Assembly: GCA_018771605.1 (NCBI GenBank)
Contig: CP076324.1
Location: forward strand, 806,001 to 870,000
Reading direction: 5' to 3'
DNA from: Aquificota bacterium
Lineage (GTDB): Bacteria; Aquificota; Aquificia; Aquificales; Aquificaceae
DNA: 64,000 nt
Part shown: piece by piece, positions 40,002 to 49,743 of the stretch
How positions within the stretch are numbered: position 1 is the first letter of the stretch
How the letters are laid out: every line of letters begins with the position of its first letter
The notes under the pieces: generated by a model
Database searches by the model: none
Told to the model about the DNA's origin: nothing
What the model saw: only the letters and a program-made list of their open reading frames with translations
Translations under genes and position numbers: made by a program

Positions 40002-40456
40002 AGAATTTTGAGCTAAAGATAAACGGCAAGCTATACAAAGTAAAAGCTTACGAGGATGAGCCTCTTCTGTGGGTCATAAGGGAGAGGCTAAGGCTTACAG
40101 GCACCAAGTTTGGCTGTGGCATGGGCCTGTGCGGTGCTTGCACGGTGCTGATAGACAAAAGGGCCCAAAGGTCTTGCCTTGTGCCAGTGTCTTCCGCTGT
40201 GGGAAAGGAGATAATAACTATAGAGGGCATCCCCTCAAACCATCCTCTAAAACGGGCTTGGATAGAGCTTCAGGTGCCACAGTGTGGCTACTGCCAGCCG
40301 GGACAGATAATGGAGGCCTACGCCCTACTCCTTGAAAATCCAAAGCCCACAAGGGACCAGATAGTCCAAATGCTCTCTTCCCATATTTGCAGGTGCGGGA
40401 CTTACAACAGGATAATAGGCGCAGTAGAAAAAGCGGTGAAGGGAGGTAAAACATGA
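39995..40456 (+). CDS. Molybdenum hydroxylase 2Fe-2S subunit (IorA-like)
   Basis: A 153-residue small subunit of a xanthine-oxidase-family enzyme carrying two 2Fe-2S clusters. The plant-type cluster is Cys41, Cys46, Cys49, Cys61 (GCGMGLCGAC). The helical-domain cluster is Cys97, Cys100, Cys132 and Cys134 (QCGYCQPGQ, ICRCGTYNRI). There is no FAD subunit in the operon, as in isoquinoline 1-oxidoreductase-type (IorAB) enzymes. It overlaps the large subunit gene by 4 nt. Confidence 0.92.
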   Translation: MVKNFELKINGKLYKVKAYEDEPLLWVIRERLRLTGTKFGCGMGLCGACTVLIDKRAQRSCLVPVSSAVGKEIITIEGIPSNHPLKRAWIELQVPQCGYCQPGQIMEAYALLLENPKPTRDQIVQMLSSHICRCGTYNRIIGAVEKAVKGGKT

Positions 40457-42510
40457 TTACAAGGAGGGATGTTATAAAGGCTGGTGGCTTGACCCTTTGT
40501 GTAATGCTAACTCCTGAGGGCTATAAAGTTTTAAAGGCCCAGGAGCTTCCCAAGAGGTATGCACCCAACCTATGGATAAATATATCAAGGGACAACTACC
40601 TTACGGTCTATGTAAACAAGTCTGAAATGGGGCAGGGTGTTTATACGGGCCTTGCCATGCTTGTGGCAGAAGAGCTGGACTTTCCTTGGGAGAGGGTAAG
40701 AGTTAGGCCTGCGCCGGCGGGAAGGGCCTATGTGGACCCAAAGATGGGCATACAGCTAACTGGTGGAAGCACAAGCGTGAGGAACATGTATGAGGTGATA
40801 AGGCTTGCTGGCGCAAGCATGAGGGAGATGATAGTTGCCTCTGCCAGCAAAAGCCTAAAAGTGCCAAGAGAAAAGATAAAGGCAAAGGGTGGCTTTATAA
40901 TGGTGGAGGGCAAAAGCTACCCTTACGGGGACTTTGTGGACCTTGCCGTAAAAGAACCCATACCACCCAAGCCAAGGCTAAAGGAGCCTAAGGAGTTCAT
41001 ATACATAGGTAAATCTGTGCCAAGGGTTGACGTGCCAGAAAAGGTGGAAGGAAGTGCCGTATTCGGCATAGACAGCTTTTTGGAGGGCATGGTCTATGCG
41101 GTAGTGGAAAGGCCTCCCTACTTTGGCGCAAGACCTTTGAAGGTAGATGCCACATCTGCAAGGAGACTGCCGGAAGTGATAGATGTCTTTCCAATTTCCA
41201 CAGGTGTGGCAGTATGCGGAGAGTCCTTTTGGGCATGCCAGAAGGCAAGGCAGAGTCTAAAAGTAGAGTGGAGCGAAAGCTTTGTAAAGGGCTGGGAAGA
41301 CAAGGACTTTGAAAGGTACTTTTTGCAGAAGCTAAAGGATAAGGGGGAAGTGGTAAAGGTAAATGGAAGCCCGCAAAAGGTTTTTGAAGAATCACCCATA
41401 AAGGTGGAAGAGACCTACATACAGCCCTACCTATACCATGCTACCATGGAGCCTATGGCCTGCCTTGCCTGGGTGAAGGAAGATGAGTGCATAGTCTATG
41501 CGCCTATTCAGTCCCAAACATGGGCTTTAGAGGCTGCCAAGAGGATAAGCGGGCTTCCGGAGAGCAAGATAAAGATAATTACCACCTATCTGGGTGGTGG
41601 CTTTGGTAGGAAGGCAAACGTGGAGTTTGTGGCGGAAGCCCTTGAGATATCCAAAAGGCTAAAAAGGCCAGTAAAGCTCATATACACAAGGGAGGACGAT
41701 ATAAGGTCTGGCTACTTTAGGCCTTACAGCATAACCCACATTAAAGCCTCAGCGGACAAAGATGGAAACTTGAACTCTTTGACCTTCAAGATAGCGGTTC
41801 AGCCTTTACTAGGTGGCAATGCTTCCGTGGAGGGTGTGGCAAACACACCCTATCAGATACCAAACCTACATGTGGAAAGGATAGACATGGAGCTTCCGGT
41901 GAGCGTTTGGTTTTGGAGGTCTGTGGGCTCCACCCATAACGCCTTTAGCCTTGAAACCATGATTGACCGTATAGCCTACCAGATAAGGCAAGACCCTGCT
42001 GAGCTTAGGCTAAGGCTTTTAAAACATAACCCTGTGGCCTACAGGGTGGTCCAAACAGCCATGGAAAAGTCGGGCTGGGGCAAGAAAAGAAACCTTGGCA
42101 TAGCCTACCACTATTCTTTCGGAAGTCATGCCTGCCATGTGGCGGAGGTGTCCCTTGAAAAGGGAAAGGTAAAGGTCCATAGGGTGGTGGCGGTCATAGA
42201 TGTGGGTCCCATAACGGTCCATCCGGACCTGATTAAATCTCAAGTGGAAGGAGCCATAATGATGGGCCTTAGCATGGCTCTAAAGGAGGGAGTAAGCTTT
42301 AAAGGTGGTGGTGTGGCAAACACCAACTTTAACGGGTATGAAATACTGAGGATGGATGAGGCTCCCAAGGTGGAGGTGTATATACTAAACTCTAAGCGTG
42401 AAATGGGTGGCGTGGGAGAGCCAGGCCTCCCACCCATAGCCCCGGCGGTAGCCAATGCCTTGCTTTGGGCCTATGGCATAAAGGTAAACAGACTTCCCAT
42501 AAAGGTCTGA
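40453..42510 (+). CDS. Molybdenum hydroxylase large subunit (IorB-like), Tat signal
   Basis: A 685-residue molybdopterin-binding subunit of the aldehyde/isoquinoline oxidoreductase family. [19 protein letters not shown] resembles a twin-arginine signal, so the enzyme may act in the periplasm with the small subunit carried along. [39 protein letters not shown] and the C-terminal [19 protein letters not shown], which holds the catalytic Glu, are family blocks. The substrate (an aldehyde or N-heterocycle) is unknown; such enzymes are not typical of autotrophs. Its TGA overlaps the nnrDE ATG. Confidence 0.9.
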   Translation: MITRRDVIKAGGLTLCVMLTPEGYKVLKAQELPKRYAPNLWINISRDNYLTVYVNKSEMGQGVYTGLAMLVAEELDFPWERVRVRPAPAGRAYVDPKMGIQLTGGSTSVRNMYEVIRLAGASMREMIVASASKSLKVPREKIKAKGGFIMVEGKSYPYGDFVDLAVKEPIPPKPRLKEPKEFIYIGKSVPRVDVPEKVEGSAVFGIDSFLEGMVYAVVERPPYFGARPLKVDATSARRLPEVIDVFPISTGVAVCGESFWACQKARQSLKVEWSESFVKGWEDKDFERYFLQKLKDKGEVVKVNGSPQKVFEESPIKVEETYIQPYLYHATMEPMACLAWVKEDECIVYAPIQSQTWALEAAKRISGLPESKIKIITTYLGGGFGRKANVEFVAEALEISKRLKRPVKLIYTREDDIRSGYFRPYSITHIKASADKDGNLNSLTFKIAVQPLLGGNASVEGVANTPYQIPNLHVERIDMELPVSVWFWRSVGSTHNAFSLETMIDRIAYQIRQDPAELRLRLLKHNPVAYRVVQTAMEKSGWGKKRNLGIAYHYSFGSHACHVAEVSLEKGKVKVHRVVAVIDVGPITVHPDLIKSQVEGAIMMGLSMALKEGVSFKGGGVANTNFNGYEILRMDEAPKVEVYILNSKREMGGVGEPGLPPIAPAVANALLWAYGIKVNRLPIKV

Positions 42511-44033
42511 TGAAGATCCTAAAGGCCAAAGAGATGCAACTTTTGGACCAAAGGACCATAGAGGGCCTTGGTATGCCTTCTATTTTACTTATGGAAAAGG
42601 CTGGGCTTTCGGTAGTGGAGGCCATAAGGCGGGTGTTTCCGCATGTAAAAAGGGTGCTTGTGGTGGCTGGCAAGGGCAACAACGGCGGTGATGGGCTTGT
42701 GGTGGCAAGGCACCTACACCTTTTGGGCTACAAGGTGGGCTATGTGCTTGCCCTGGGAGAGGATTTAAAGGGCGATGCAGGCCTACAGCTAAAAATCCTA
42801 AAAAGCCTTGGTCTTGAGCCTCTAAGAGAGGTGGATTTTAAAGACTTTGACCTTGTGGTGGATGCCCTCTTTGGCACAGGCTTTGAACCACCCGTGAGGG
42901 GAGAGGCCCTCAGATGGATTGAACTTATAAACAACTCTCACCTTCCCGTGGTCTCTGTAGACATACCCTCTGGCCTCTCCGCAGACAGCGCAAAGGAATA
43001 CGAGCCTTCTGTAAAGGCAGACATAACCGTTACCTTCCAATTTCCTAAGGTGTGCCACCTTCTATATCCTTCTGCCAAAAGGTGTGGAAGGCTTTATGTG
43101 GCAAACATAGGCATACCCACATGGCTTGCGCAGGAGATAAAGAGGGAAGTGCTTTTGAAGACAAACCCACCCAAAAGGGAACCAGACGTGCATAAGGGCC
43201 TTATGGGCCATGTGCTTATAATGGGTGGAAGCACTGGAAAGACTGGGGCGGTGATCATGAGCGCAAGGGCCTCCACAAGGACAGGTGCTGGGCTTGTAAG
43301 CGTTGGCATCCCGGAAGATTTAAACTCCATCTTTGAATCAAGCCTTGTGGAGGAGATGAGCATACCATTAGGGGGCAAGGGAAGGCTTTCGGTGGAGGCC
43401 GTAAAAAAGGTGCTTGAAGTCCAAAACAGGTTTTCCGCAGTGGCCGTTGGCATGGGCATGGACAGATACCAAGAGGGAAGGCTTATAATAAGGGAGCTTT
43501 TGCTTGGCCTTGAGAGGCCCCTTCTTATAGACGCAGATGGCATTAACAACCTTGCGGACCTTGGCGTGGAAGTGCTAAAAGAGAGGAAGGGCATCACTGT
43601 TTTGACGCCCCATGTGGGAGAGTTTGAAAGGCTAAGCGGGCTAAGGAAGGATCACATAGTGGAAAACCTAATAGATGTGGCCCAAGACTTTGCGGTAAAA
43701 TACGGATGCTACCTTGTGCTAAAGTCTTCAAGGACCGTCATAGCCACGCCGGAGGGAAGGGCCTACCTTTCCATCAGAGGCACGCCAGCCATGGCAAAGG
43801 GTGGAGTGGGCGATGTGCTATCTGGCATCCTTGTGGCTCTCCTTGGAAGAGGCATGCCAGCGGAAGAGGCCCTACGGCTTGGAGTCTTTTTACACGGCTT
43901 GGCTGGAGAGATAGCGGAAAGGAAAAGGCACAAGGAGAGCCTTAGGGCCCTTGACCTTGTGGAAGCTATTCCAGAGGCTTATAATCTTATTGAAAATGAA
44001 GCCTTTGATAGCCCTATCTCTTATATTCCTTAG
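42510..44033 (+). CDS. nnrDE: Bifunctional NAD(P)HX epimerase/dehydratase
   Basis: Repairs hydrated NAD(P)H, heat-damaged cofactor, which matters in a thermophile. The chosen ATG gives 507 residues: an N-terminal epimerase (about 1-210: [34 protein letters not shown]) and a C-terminal ADP/ATP-dependent dehydratase (about 220-500: [37 protein letters not shown]). The start overlaps the preceding TGA (TGATGA). It belongs to the flavodoxin/IorAB operon. Confidence 0.95.
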   Translation: MKILKAKEMQLLDQRTIEGLGMPSILLMEKAGLSVVEAIRRVFPHVKRVLVVAGKGNNGGDGLVVARHLHLLGYKVGYVLALGEDLKGDAGLQLKILKSLGLEPLREVDFKDFDLVVDALFGTGFEPPVRGEALRWIELINNSHLPVVSVDIPSGLSADSAKEYEPSVKADITVTFQFPKVCHLLYPSAKRCGRLYVANIGIPTWLAQEIKREVLLKTNPPKREPDVHKGLMGHVLIMGGSTGKTGAVIMSARASTRTGAGLVSVGIPEDLNSIFESSLVEEMSIPLGGKGRLSVEAVKKVLEVQNRFSAVAVGMGMDRYQEGRLIIRELLLGLERPLLIDADGINNLADLGVEVLKERKGITVLTPHVGEFERLSGLRKDHIVENLIDVAQDFAVKYGCYLVLKSSRTVIATPEGRAYLSIRGTPAMAKGGVGDVLSGILVALLGRGMPAEEALRLGVFLHGLAGEIAERKRHKESLRALDLVEAIPEAYNLIENEAFDSPISYIP

Positions 44034-44484
44034 TGGCTGTGGCATATTGCATATAGAGATAAGGGACAAAACGCCAAAAAGGGAGGTGCAAAAGCCGCAA
44101 AGAAGTACAGAAGCACCACCCAAAACCTATCAGCCACCAGCGGAAGCCCTTAAGGTTCCTTTGCCGGTAAAAGGAAAGGTTACGCCTACAGATAGGGGCT
44201 ACTATATAAACACAGCCTGCGGAGAGTACTTTAGGTCTGTGAGCGAGGGAAGGGTCCTTTATGCGGGAAACGATATTAAAAACTACGGCTGGGTGGTTAT
44301 GGTGGAAAGCGATGAGGGCCTTGTCTACGTTTATGCAAAGGCTGGTAGCCTATTGGTAAAAAGGGGTGAGTGGGTAAAGAAAAGCCAGCCCTTAGGCAGG
44401 GTGGGAGAAGATAGGGAAGGCTGTGGCCTGCTTTTTGAGGTGAGAGACCAAGAGGGAAGGCCGGTAAAGTTTAGTGTGGAGTGA
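43996..44484 (+). CDS. Degenerate LytM/M23-domain lipoprotein
   Basis: A 162-residue lipoprotein: [16 protein letters not shown] has the lipobox Cys at residue 15. A Pro/Lys linker (about 25-60) leads to a LytM (peptidase M23) fold at about 65-160. [20 protein letters not shown] and [16 protein letters not shown] are typical. The zinc-binding His and Asp residues are missing (VYVYAKAG replaces the usual YxHL; LLFEVR replaces LHFEIR). It is therefore likely to be an NlpD/EnvC-like activator of cell-wall amidases, not a peptidase. TATAAT lies 10 nt before the chosen ATG; it overlaps the end of nnrDE by 38 nt. Confidence 0.82.
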   Translation: MKPLIALSLIFLSGCGILHIEIRDKTPKREVQKPQRSTEAPPKTYQPPAEALKVPLPVKGKVTPTDRGYYINTACGEYFRSVSEGRVLYAGNDIKNYGWVVMVESDEGLVYVYAKAGSLLVKRGEWVKKSQPLGRVGEDREGCGLLFEVRDQEGRPVKFSVE

Positions 44485-47026
44485 TATTAACCTCAATCTT
44501 CATCTGGTTAAAGGCCTCTTTTATCCTTTCCTCTATCTCATTCTCAGATATTTCTCCCTCAACCGCCCTAAGCTCAAACTCAATCCTTTGAAACCTCTCG
44601 CTTAAAAGCCTCAACACACCCATCACATCCGACAACTTACCCCTTGGAATTACAAAGCTCAAAGAAAGCCCACTTATAGCTTTTTTTTCAAGTAATGCAC
44701 TACCTACAGGCTGTTTTATAGTTTCTACTGGTTTATTATCTATTTTTACATCCGGCGATCCTACTGGTATTCTACAACCTATCTCCCCTTCCTCCTCTTC
44801 CTTTTTACAAAGCTCTGCCCTTACAATAACCTCTCTTTCAGAAAAATAGACTGACGCACTCTCTTTAAAATACCTGCATTCCACCCTTCCATCCTCAAGC
44901 ATCTCTCCAAGCCCAAACAGCCCCTTGGCCACTCCCTCAGATATGGACCTTTCTATAACCTCTTTATCTACAGGCCTTGGCTCTCCCGGCGTCCTAAGGA
45001 AAGCCTCATAAAGCTTACCCGTATAAAGGAAATCATTATCCCTAAGATACTTTTCCCTTATCACCAAAGGGTCAAGCCTTTCAATGATTTCATTTTCCGT
45101 CTTTAGCGCATCATATATCTCCTCATTAATACCCCTTGAGTCCCCATAAGTTGGCACTCCAAGGTCCAGCTCTTTGACCCCATCCTTAGAGGGTATAAGG
45201 ACCATCCTGTATAACTTCCTTATAAGCTCCTTAAGAACTTCCTCCGTTTTACTTAGTTTGTCCTTTAAATCCTTTTTCTGTTCTTCCCTTAGGTTTAGGC
45301 TCTTGTCCTTTTCAATAGATTGATAAGCTATCCTTTTTCTTGCCTCTCTCTCAAAGTTATTTCTCTCCCCCTCCATAGGCACAAGGAAGAACAGAGTATT
45401 CCTGTTTATGCGCGGAGAGGACCCCTTGTTCTTTAATATACTGTCAATCAAACTTCTATCATCTTTCCTCAAAACTACAAGCTTTAGGTCTTCTGTATCC
45501 GGAATATTGACAGAGTTCTCCACCCAAATATATACCTTTAGCTTTTCTCCCTTTAATCTACCTCTTAGCAGTTCACTTTCCAGCTTTTCTATATCCTCAT
45601 CCTTTACATTCTCCATTTTGGTAAGCAATATTCTGTTTAGGTTAGGAATGTTGGAAAAGAAGTATCTATCCTCCGTAGCTTGTAAATAGAAGAGGTTATT
45701 TTTTAGCTGTTCTACCGCTTCTACCACGGCGCTGGCTGGGTTGTTCATTGTGGTGGCAGACCTTTTTATCTCTCCCAAGGTAGCACCCTTTGACTGACCA
45801 CTGGAAAAGGAATAAAGGAATATAACCCTTGCAGACCTTGTTCCAAGCTTCAAACCTTGATAGGCATTCCCCAAGGACCTATCCACCCTTTTGGCACCAG
45901 CAGAATGGCCAGTAATATCTTGGTCCAATATGCTGTTATACTCATTTCCTATGTGTTTTATAAGCTCTTGGCGTAGCTCTTGGTTTGAAAGGTCAAAATC
46001 CGCAAGGCTGATATAGGGTATGTTTTTGTCTTTTAAAGAATATACGACCAAGGACAAAAGCCTTAAGACACCCCTCGTTCTTTGAAAGGTATGAATGCTC
46101 CCCCAACGATGATATAGAACATCCAAAACCTCTGGCATAAAAGGATAGGAATCAAGAAATTTGTCTCTGTATTCGCTTGGCTCCATACCCGCGGGAAGTA
46201 TATTTTCCTTTTGGGCATAATCCACAAACATCTGAACTATCTTCTTAGCTTCCTCTTCGTCAATATGGCTAAAAAGCCTCCTTTTTATAACCTTGGCTAT
46301 TTCTCCTTCTTGCACTGGTGTATATACCTTTTCTACCCTTCCTATTACCTTCTGAAGTTGATTATAAAACCTTTCTGCGTTCTCATCGTAGTGTTCCAAA
46401 AGGCTGGATGGAAGAGTTATCACAAGACAAACTTTATCCAAGGTTTTTACCGCTTCTGTAAGCTCCTGCATAAAGGCAAGGCTTTGGGCGTAAAGGGTGC
46501 TATCACCCACCCTTTGACCGGCAGCCTTTACCGCATACTCAAGCACTTCATCCATAAGAATAAGCACAGGCTCATGGCTTAAGAGAAGTTCCCTTATGGC
46601 CTCTCTACCCGGTGAAGTATAGCCAGTAAGCCTTGTGTTTTGACCCGTTAGTCCCCTTTCCAAGGCTCCCCACAGAGTATCCCGCGGTCCCAAAACAGTT
46701 CCTACTATTACCACAGGCTTGGCTTTCCATTCCCTTGCCTTGTGATAGAGGGCTATAAGGCTGTGGGTTTTTCCACCTCCAAAGGGTGTTTGAATCTGAA
46801 TAATATGGTCCCCGCCTTCGCCTTTTAATCTTCTCTCCACCATGCTCAAAAGGTTCCTTAGTCCCTCCGTAAGGTAGGTCCTTTGGAAAAAGATGTCTGG
46901 GTCCTTATACTCTTCTGGGCCCCTACCTTGACTTACCTCGTATAGGTCTGCAGCAAAAACATCCTGCTCAAGCCTTCCTTCAAGGATGTCTTTGTGTGGT
47001 ATGGCTATGGTATGAAAGGGCCTCAT
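44471..47026 (-). CDS. DUF499 AAA+-type ATPase of a defence locus
   Basis: An 851-residue ATP-binding protein of the DUF499 family. The N-terminus has Walker A PFGGGKTHSLIALYH (about 81-95) and Walker B LILMDEVLEYA (Asp159, Glu160), followed by a LVITLPSSLLEHYD sensor-like segment. The C-terminal half is helical and charged, ending in a small beta domain (SLSFVIPRGKLSDVMGV). DUF499 proteins occur with DUF1156 methylases and large helicases in phage-defence loci. The gene starts on the stop codon of the methylase (TGATG). At the 3' end it overlaps the LytM gene by 14 nt, in the opposite orientation. Confidence 0.85.
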   Translation of the reverse strand: MRPFHTIAIPHKDILEGRLEQDVFAADLYEVSQGRGPEEYKDPDIFFQRTYLTEGLRNLLSMVERRLKGEGGDHIIQIQTPFGGGKTHSLIALYHKAREWKAKPVVIVGTVLGPRDTLWGALERGLTGQNTRLTGYTSPGREAIRELLLSHEPVLILMDEVLEYAVKAAGQRVGDSTLYAQSLAFMQELTEAVKTLDKVCLVITLPSSLLEHYDENAERFYNQLQKVIGRVEKVYTPVQEGEIAKVIKRRLFSHIDEEEAKKIVQMFVDYAQKENILPAGMEPSEYRDKFLDSYPFMPEVLDVLYHRWGSIHTFQRTRGVLRLLSLVVYSLKDKNIPYISLADFDLSNQELRQELIKHIGNEYNSILDQDITGHSAGAKRVDRSLGNAYQGLKLGTRSARVIFLYSFSSGQSKGATLGEIKRSATTMNNPASAVVEAVEQLKNNLFYLQATEDRYFFSNIPNLNRILLTKMENVKDEDIEKLESELLRGRLKGEKLKVYIWVENSVNIPDTEDLKLVVLRKDDRSLIDSILKNKGSSPRINRNTLFFLVPMEGERNNFEREARKRIAYQSIEKDKSLNLREEQKKDLKDKLSKTEEVLKELIRKLYRMVLIPSKDGVKELDLGVPTYGDSRGINEEIYDALKTENEIIERLDPLVIREKYLRDNDFLYTGKLYEAFLRTPGEPRPVDKEVIERSISEGVAKGLFGLGEMLEDGRVECRYFKESASVYFSEREVIVRAELCKKEEEEGEIGCRIPVGSPDVKIDNKPVETIKQPVGSALLEKKAISGLSLSFVIPRGKLSDVMGVLRLLSERFQRIEFELRAVEGEISENEIEERIKEAFNQMKIEVNITPH

Positions 47027-49743
47027 CAGAACAACCTCCCTTGCTTTCTAATCTCTTCTTTTAATCTTTCTCTTCCAACCAAAAAGCCGTCAAGAAGCTT
47101 TTTCTCTTTACTCTCCTGCGGTAATGTTTCAGATATGGCTTGGGCCACCCTGTAAAAAACCTCCCTATCTCCAAAGCCCGTCTCCCTTAGCACCCTGATC
47201 ATCTCGTCCCTTCTTCCCTTCTCCCACAACAAAAGGACAAGATGCAAAACATCAACAAGCTCCGTAGAACCCTCAAGCTCTTCCATCTTCCTGTCCTGTG
47301 GCCCCAGCACCTTTATAAATTCCTTCTCCTTTTTTATAAAGCTATTTTTGTTCCAATGGGTGGCAAGGTCTATACCACAACTGGTGGCAAGCTTTCTTGC
47401 CTCATCAAAAGGCACCTTTGCCTCACCGTAGTTCCACCTGTATAGCACATAAAACATGGTAAGCTCGGAGATCTCCCCAGAAAAACCATTGTGGAGTATT
47501 TGCCTTATGACAAAGTCTGTGACTATCTTCCTCACATCTTCCAACAGCCTATCCGCCCGTATAAGCTTGCCCTCATAGTCCATAACCTTTTCATACTTTC
47601 CAAAGACCTCTATGGCGGAACCAATGGCCGATATAAAAAAGTCAGCCCCACCTATCCCCTCCTGCCATAACCTTTCAAGCCTTCTATTCAAATGCTCTTT
47701 CAATTGATGCTTAACCTCATTATACATACCAATAGGCTCGCGCTCCATCTTTCTGGCAACTATGTAGATGGATGATGAAAGGGTAGCAGATTCCTTTGCT
47801 CTTAACCTTGCCTGCATCTCCGTATTTATGGGCCATGCGCCCGTTATAACCAAGCCAGAATCCAAAAGAGAGTTTATAAGCGTTTCCCATCCCTCCGTAG
47901 ATTTATGGGCATATACAATTACCGCAATGCCATAGGGCTTTAAAACTCTATAAATCTCCTGGAAAGCTTTTTTGAGCATTTCTTCAAAATACTTCTTTCC
48001 TGCTTCAAATCCTCCCTCATTATGAGAATAGGCAACAATTTCTTTCGTTTTAGGTGTCAAAGGAGTTATAAATAACTCAGGATAAAGGTCTCCAATACTT
48101 CTTTTAAGCCACACATAGAAAAAATCAGAGAGATAAGAATAAGGGACATTATCATAATATGGTGGATCGGTAAAAACTGCATCAAAATAATTGTCAGGAT
48201 AAGGAAGCTCTGTGGCAGAGAATTGAATAACGGTAGCGGGGATAGAATTGAATAAACTACAATGTCTTACTACATTCAAGTTGTATTCTACTGAATTTAA
48301 CCAATCACCTGTGGAACCACTAAAGGGGTTAGATTCAAAATAGTCCCAGACCATTGGTAATGCTTGGCGACTGAAAGAACCGGCAATAGTTTCTTTAGTA
48401 TTAGCCCATCTGCTAATAGAGTTATTTTTTTCTGCAACGTTATCAATACTTAGCCCCAAATAACTCACCACAGCTTTGGCGTATTCAGGGTCATATTTTT
48501 CTTTAATCATTTCTTTATATGCATTCCTTACCTTTTCCGTAAAGGTAATCAAAGCCAATTTTTGGCGAGAATTAAAAAGGTCGCCCCATTTGAGCATACC
48601 GTATCTTTGAACACGGAAACCAAGAGTCTCCTTTGGCGGCAACGGTTCATCCGGCACAGGGTCTATTCCCCATTCTTCCATAAGCTTTTTCCTTTTCTCC
48701 TCAAGGTATTTTTCTGCCTCTTTAAAAACATCCAAGTCTTTCTCCGTTGCCAGCCTGTAGCTTTTTCCTTCTTTGTTTGGATGATGCAAAACCACTGCCA
48801 CCATCCTTTGACCCGCCTTTCCCTCTTGAAATAGCTTTCTCACATCTTTGTCATCAATAGCAGAACCACACACAGGACATACCGCCACAGCCCTTGAAAT
48901 GGTGCCTTCCTCTGGGTCAAAATCCTTTGGCATAGGCTCATATCCATCTCCCACTATTTTAAAAAGCACCTTATTGCCCTCCTTATAGGGGTATAGGGCT
49001 ACTTTCTTCTTATCCTTCTTTGCCAGCCAGTATTGTCTCATCAAAGGAATTTCCGCTCCACAGTTAGGGTTTTGGCAGGGTATAGTCCTTGCCCAAAGGT
49101 ATCCAACCGGTATAGAACCATCCTCCTCTGCCGGATAGAACCTACCTATTTCCTCTTTTGCAAGCTCCAAAACCCACTCCCCCCATCTTTTTACATCCTC
49201 CAATAGCACATTCTCAACCCTTACCTTTCTCCTTACCTTCTTACCAAACTCTTCCACCTCTATCTCTACCTCTCCCGGCTTTCCATACTTTTGAGGGTAT
49301 TCAAGGGTGCATTTTTGTATCAAAACGGCCACAGGATTATAATCACCCGAATAGACTTCACAGCCAAGGCGCAAGGCTTCAAGGGGTATGGAACCACCTC
49401 CTCCAAAGGGGTCCAGAACTCTCGGGGGCCTTCCTCCATTAGAGGCAAGAATATCCCTCCTCGCCTTCTCTATAATGGTCCTGTTTAAAGAATTCTCCCA
49501 CTTACAAAGGTCTATAATAAAGGCAAGCCGGTTGTTGCGTTCCAGCTCATCCTTTGGTGCGGGTATAAGGCTTGCGTATATGGTGGCTCTGGAAGCTGCC
49601 AAGGGCCTCCTTGCCCACCAAATATGAAGGGTAGAAATATGTCCATGGCGTATGTTTTTCTCCCTTGCGGACTCTTGACCGACCTCCTTTACAGGAAAAG
49701 ACTCCTCTATAAAGCGCCTATGGCTCATCCTTTCCTCCCACAT
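47026..49743 (-). CDS. DUF1156 DNA methylase with zinc ribbon
   Basis: A 905-residue predicted adenine-specific DNA methyltransferase. The DUF1156 N-terminal block ([20 protein letters not shown], about 31-50) is clear. Motif I is [19 protein letters not shown] (about 109-127) and motif IV is [14 protein letters not shown] near residue 525. Between them are cysteine pairs CQNPNC and CPVCGSAI, a zinc ribbon. Motif order I then IV places it outside the beta class. It would mark host DNA within a three-gene system. It overlaps the helicase gene by 26 nt; an inner ATG (Met6) is also possible. Confidence 0.9.
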   Translation of the reverse strand: MWEERMSHRRFIEESFPVKEVGQESAREKNIRHGHISTLHIWWARRPLAASRATIYASLIPAPKDELERNNRLAFIIDLCKWENSLNRTIIEKARRDILASNGGRPPRVLDPFGGGGSIPLEALRLGCEVYSGDYNPVAVLIQKCTLEYPQKYGKPGEVEIEVEEFGKKVRRKVRVENVLLEDVKRWGEWVLELAKEEIGRFYPAEEDGSIPVGYLWARTIPCQNPNCGAEIPLMRQYWLAKKDKKKVALYPYKEGNKVLFKIVGDGYEPMPKDFDPEEGTISRAVAVCPVCGSAIDDKDVRKLFQEGKAGQRMVAVVLHHPNKEGKSYRLATEKDLDVFKEAEKYLEEKRKKLMEEWGIDPVPDEPLPPKETLGFRVQRYGMLKWGDLFNSRQKLALITFTEKVRNAYKEMIKEKYDPEYAKAVVSYLGLSIDNVAEKNNSISRWANTKETIAGSFSRQALPMVWDYFESNPFSGSTGDWLNSVEYNLNVVRHCSLFNSIPATVIQFSATELPYPDNYFDAVFTDPPYYDNVPYSYLSDFFYVWLKRSIGDLYPELFITPLTPKTKEIVAYSHNEGGFEAGKKYFEEMLKKAFQEIYRVLKPYGIAVIVYAHKSTEGWETLINSLLDSGLVITGAWPINTEMQARLRAKESATLSSSIYIVARKMEREPIGMYNEVKHQLKEHLNRRLERLWQEGIGGADFFISAIGSAIEVFGKYEKVMDYEGKLIRADRLLEDVRKIVTDFVIRQILHNGFSGEISELTMFYVLYRWNYGEAKVPFDEARKLATSCGIDLATHWNKNSFIKKEKEFIKVLGPQDRKMEELEGSTELVDVLHLVLLLWEKGRRDEMIRVLRETGFGDREVFYRVAQAISETLPQESKEKKLLDGFLVGRERLKEEIRKQGRLF

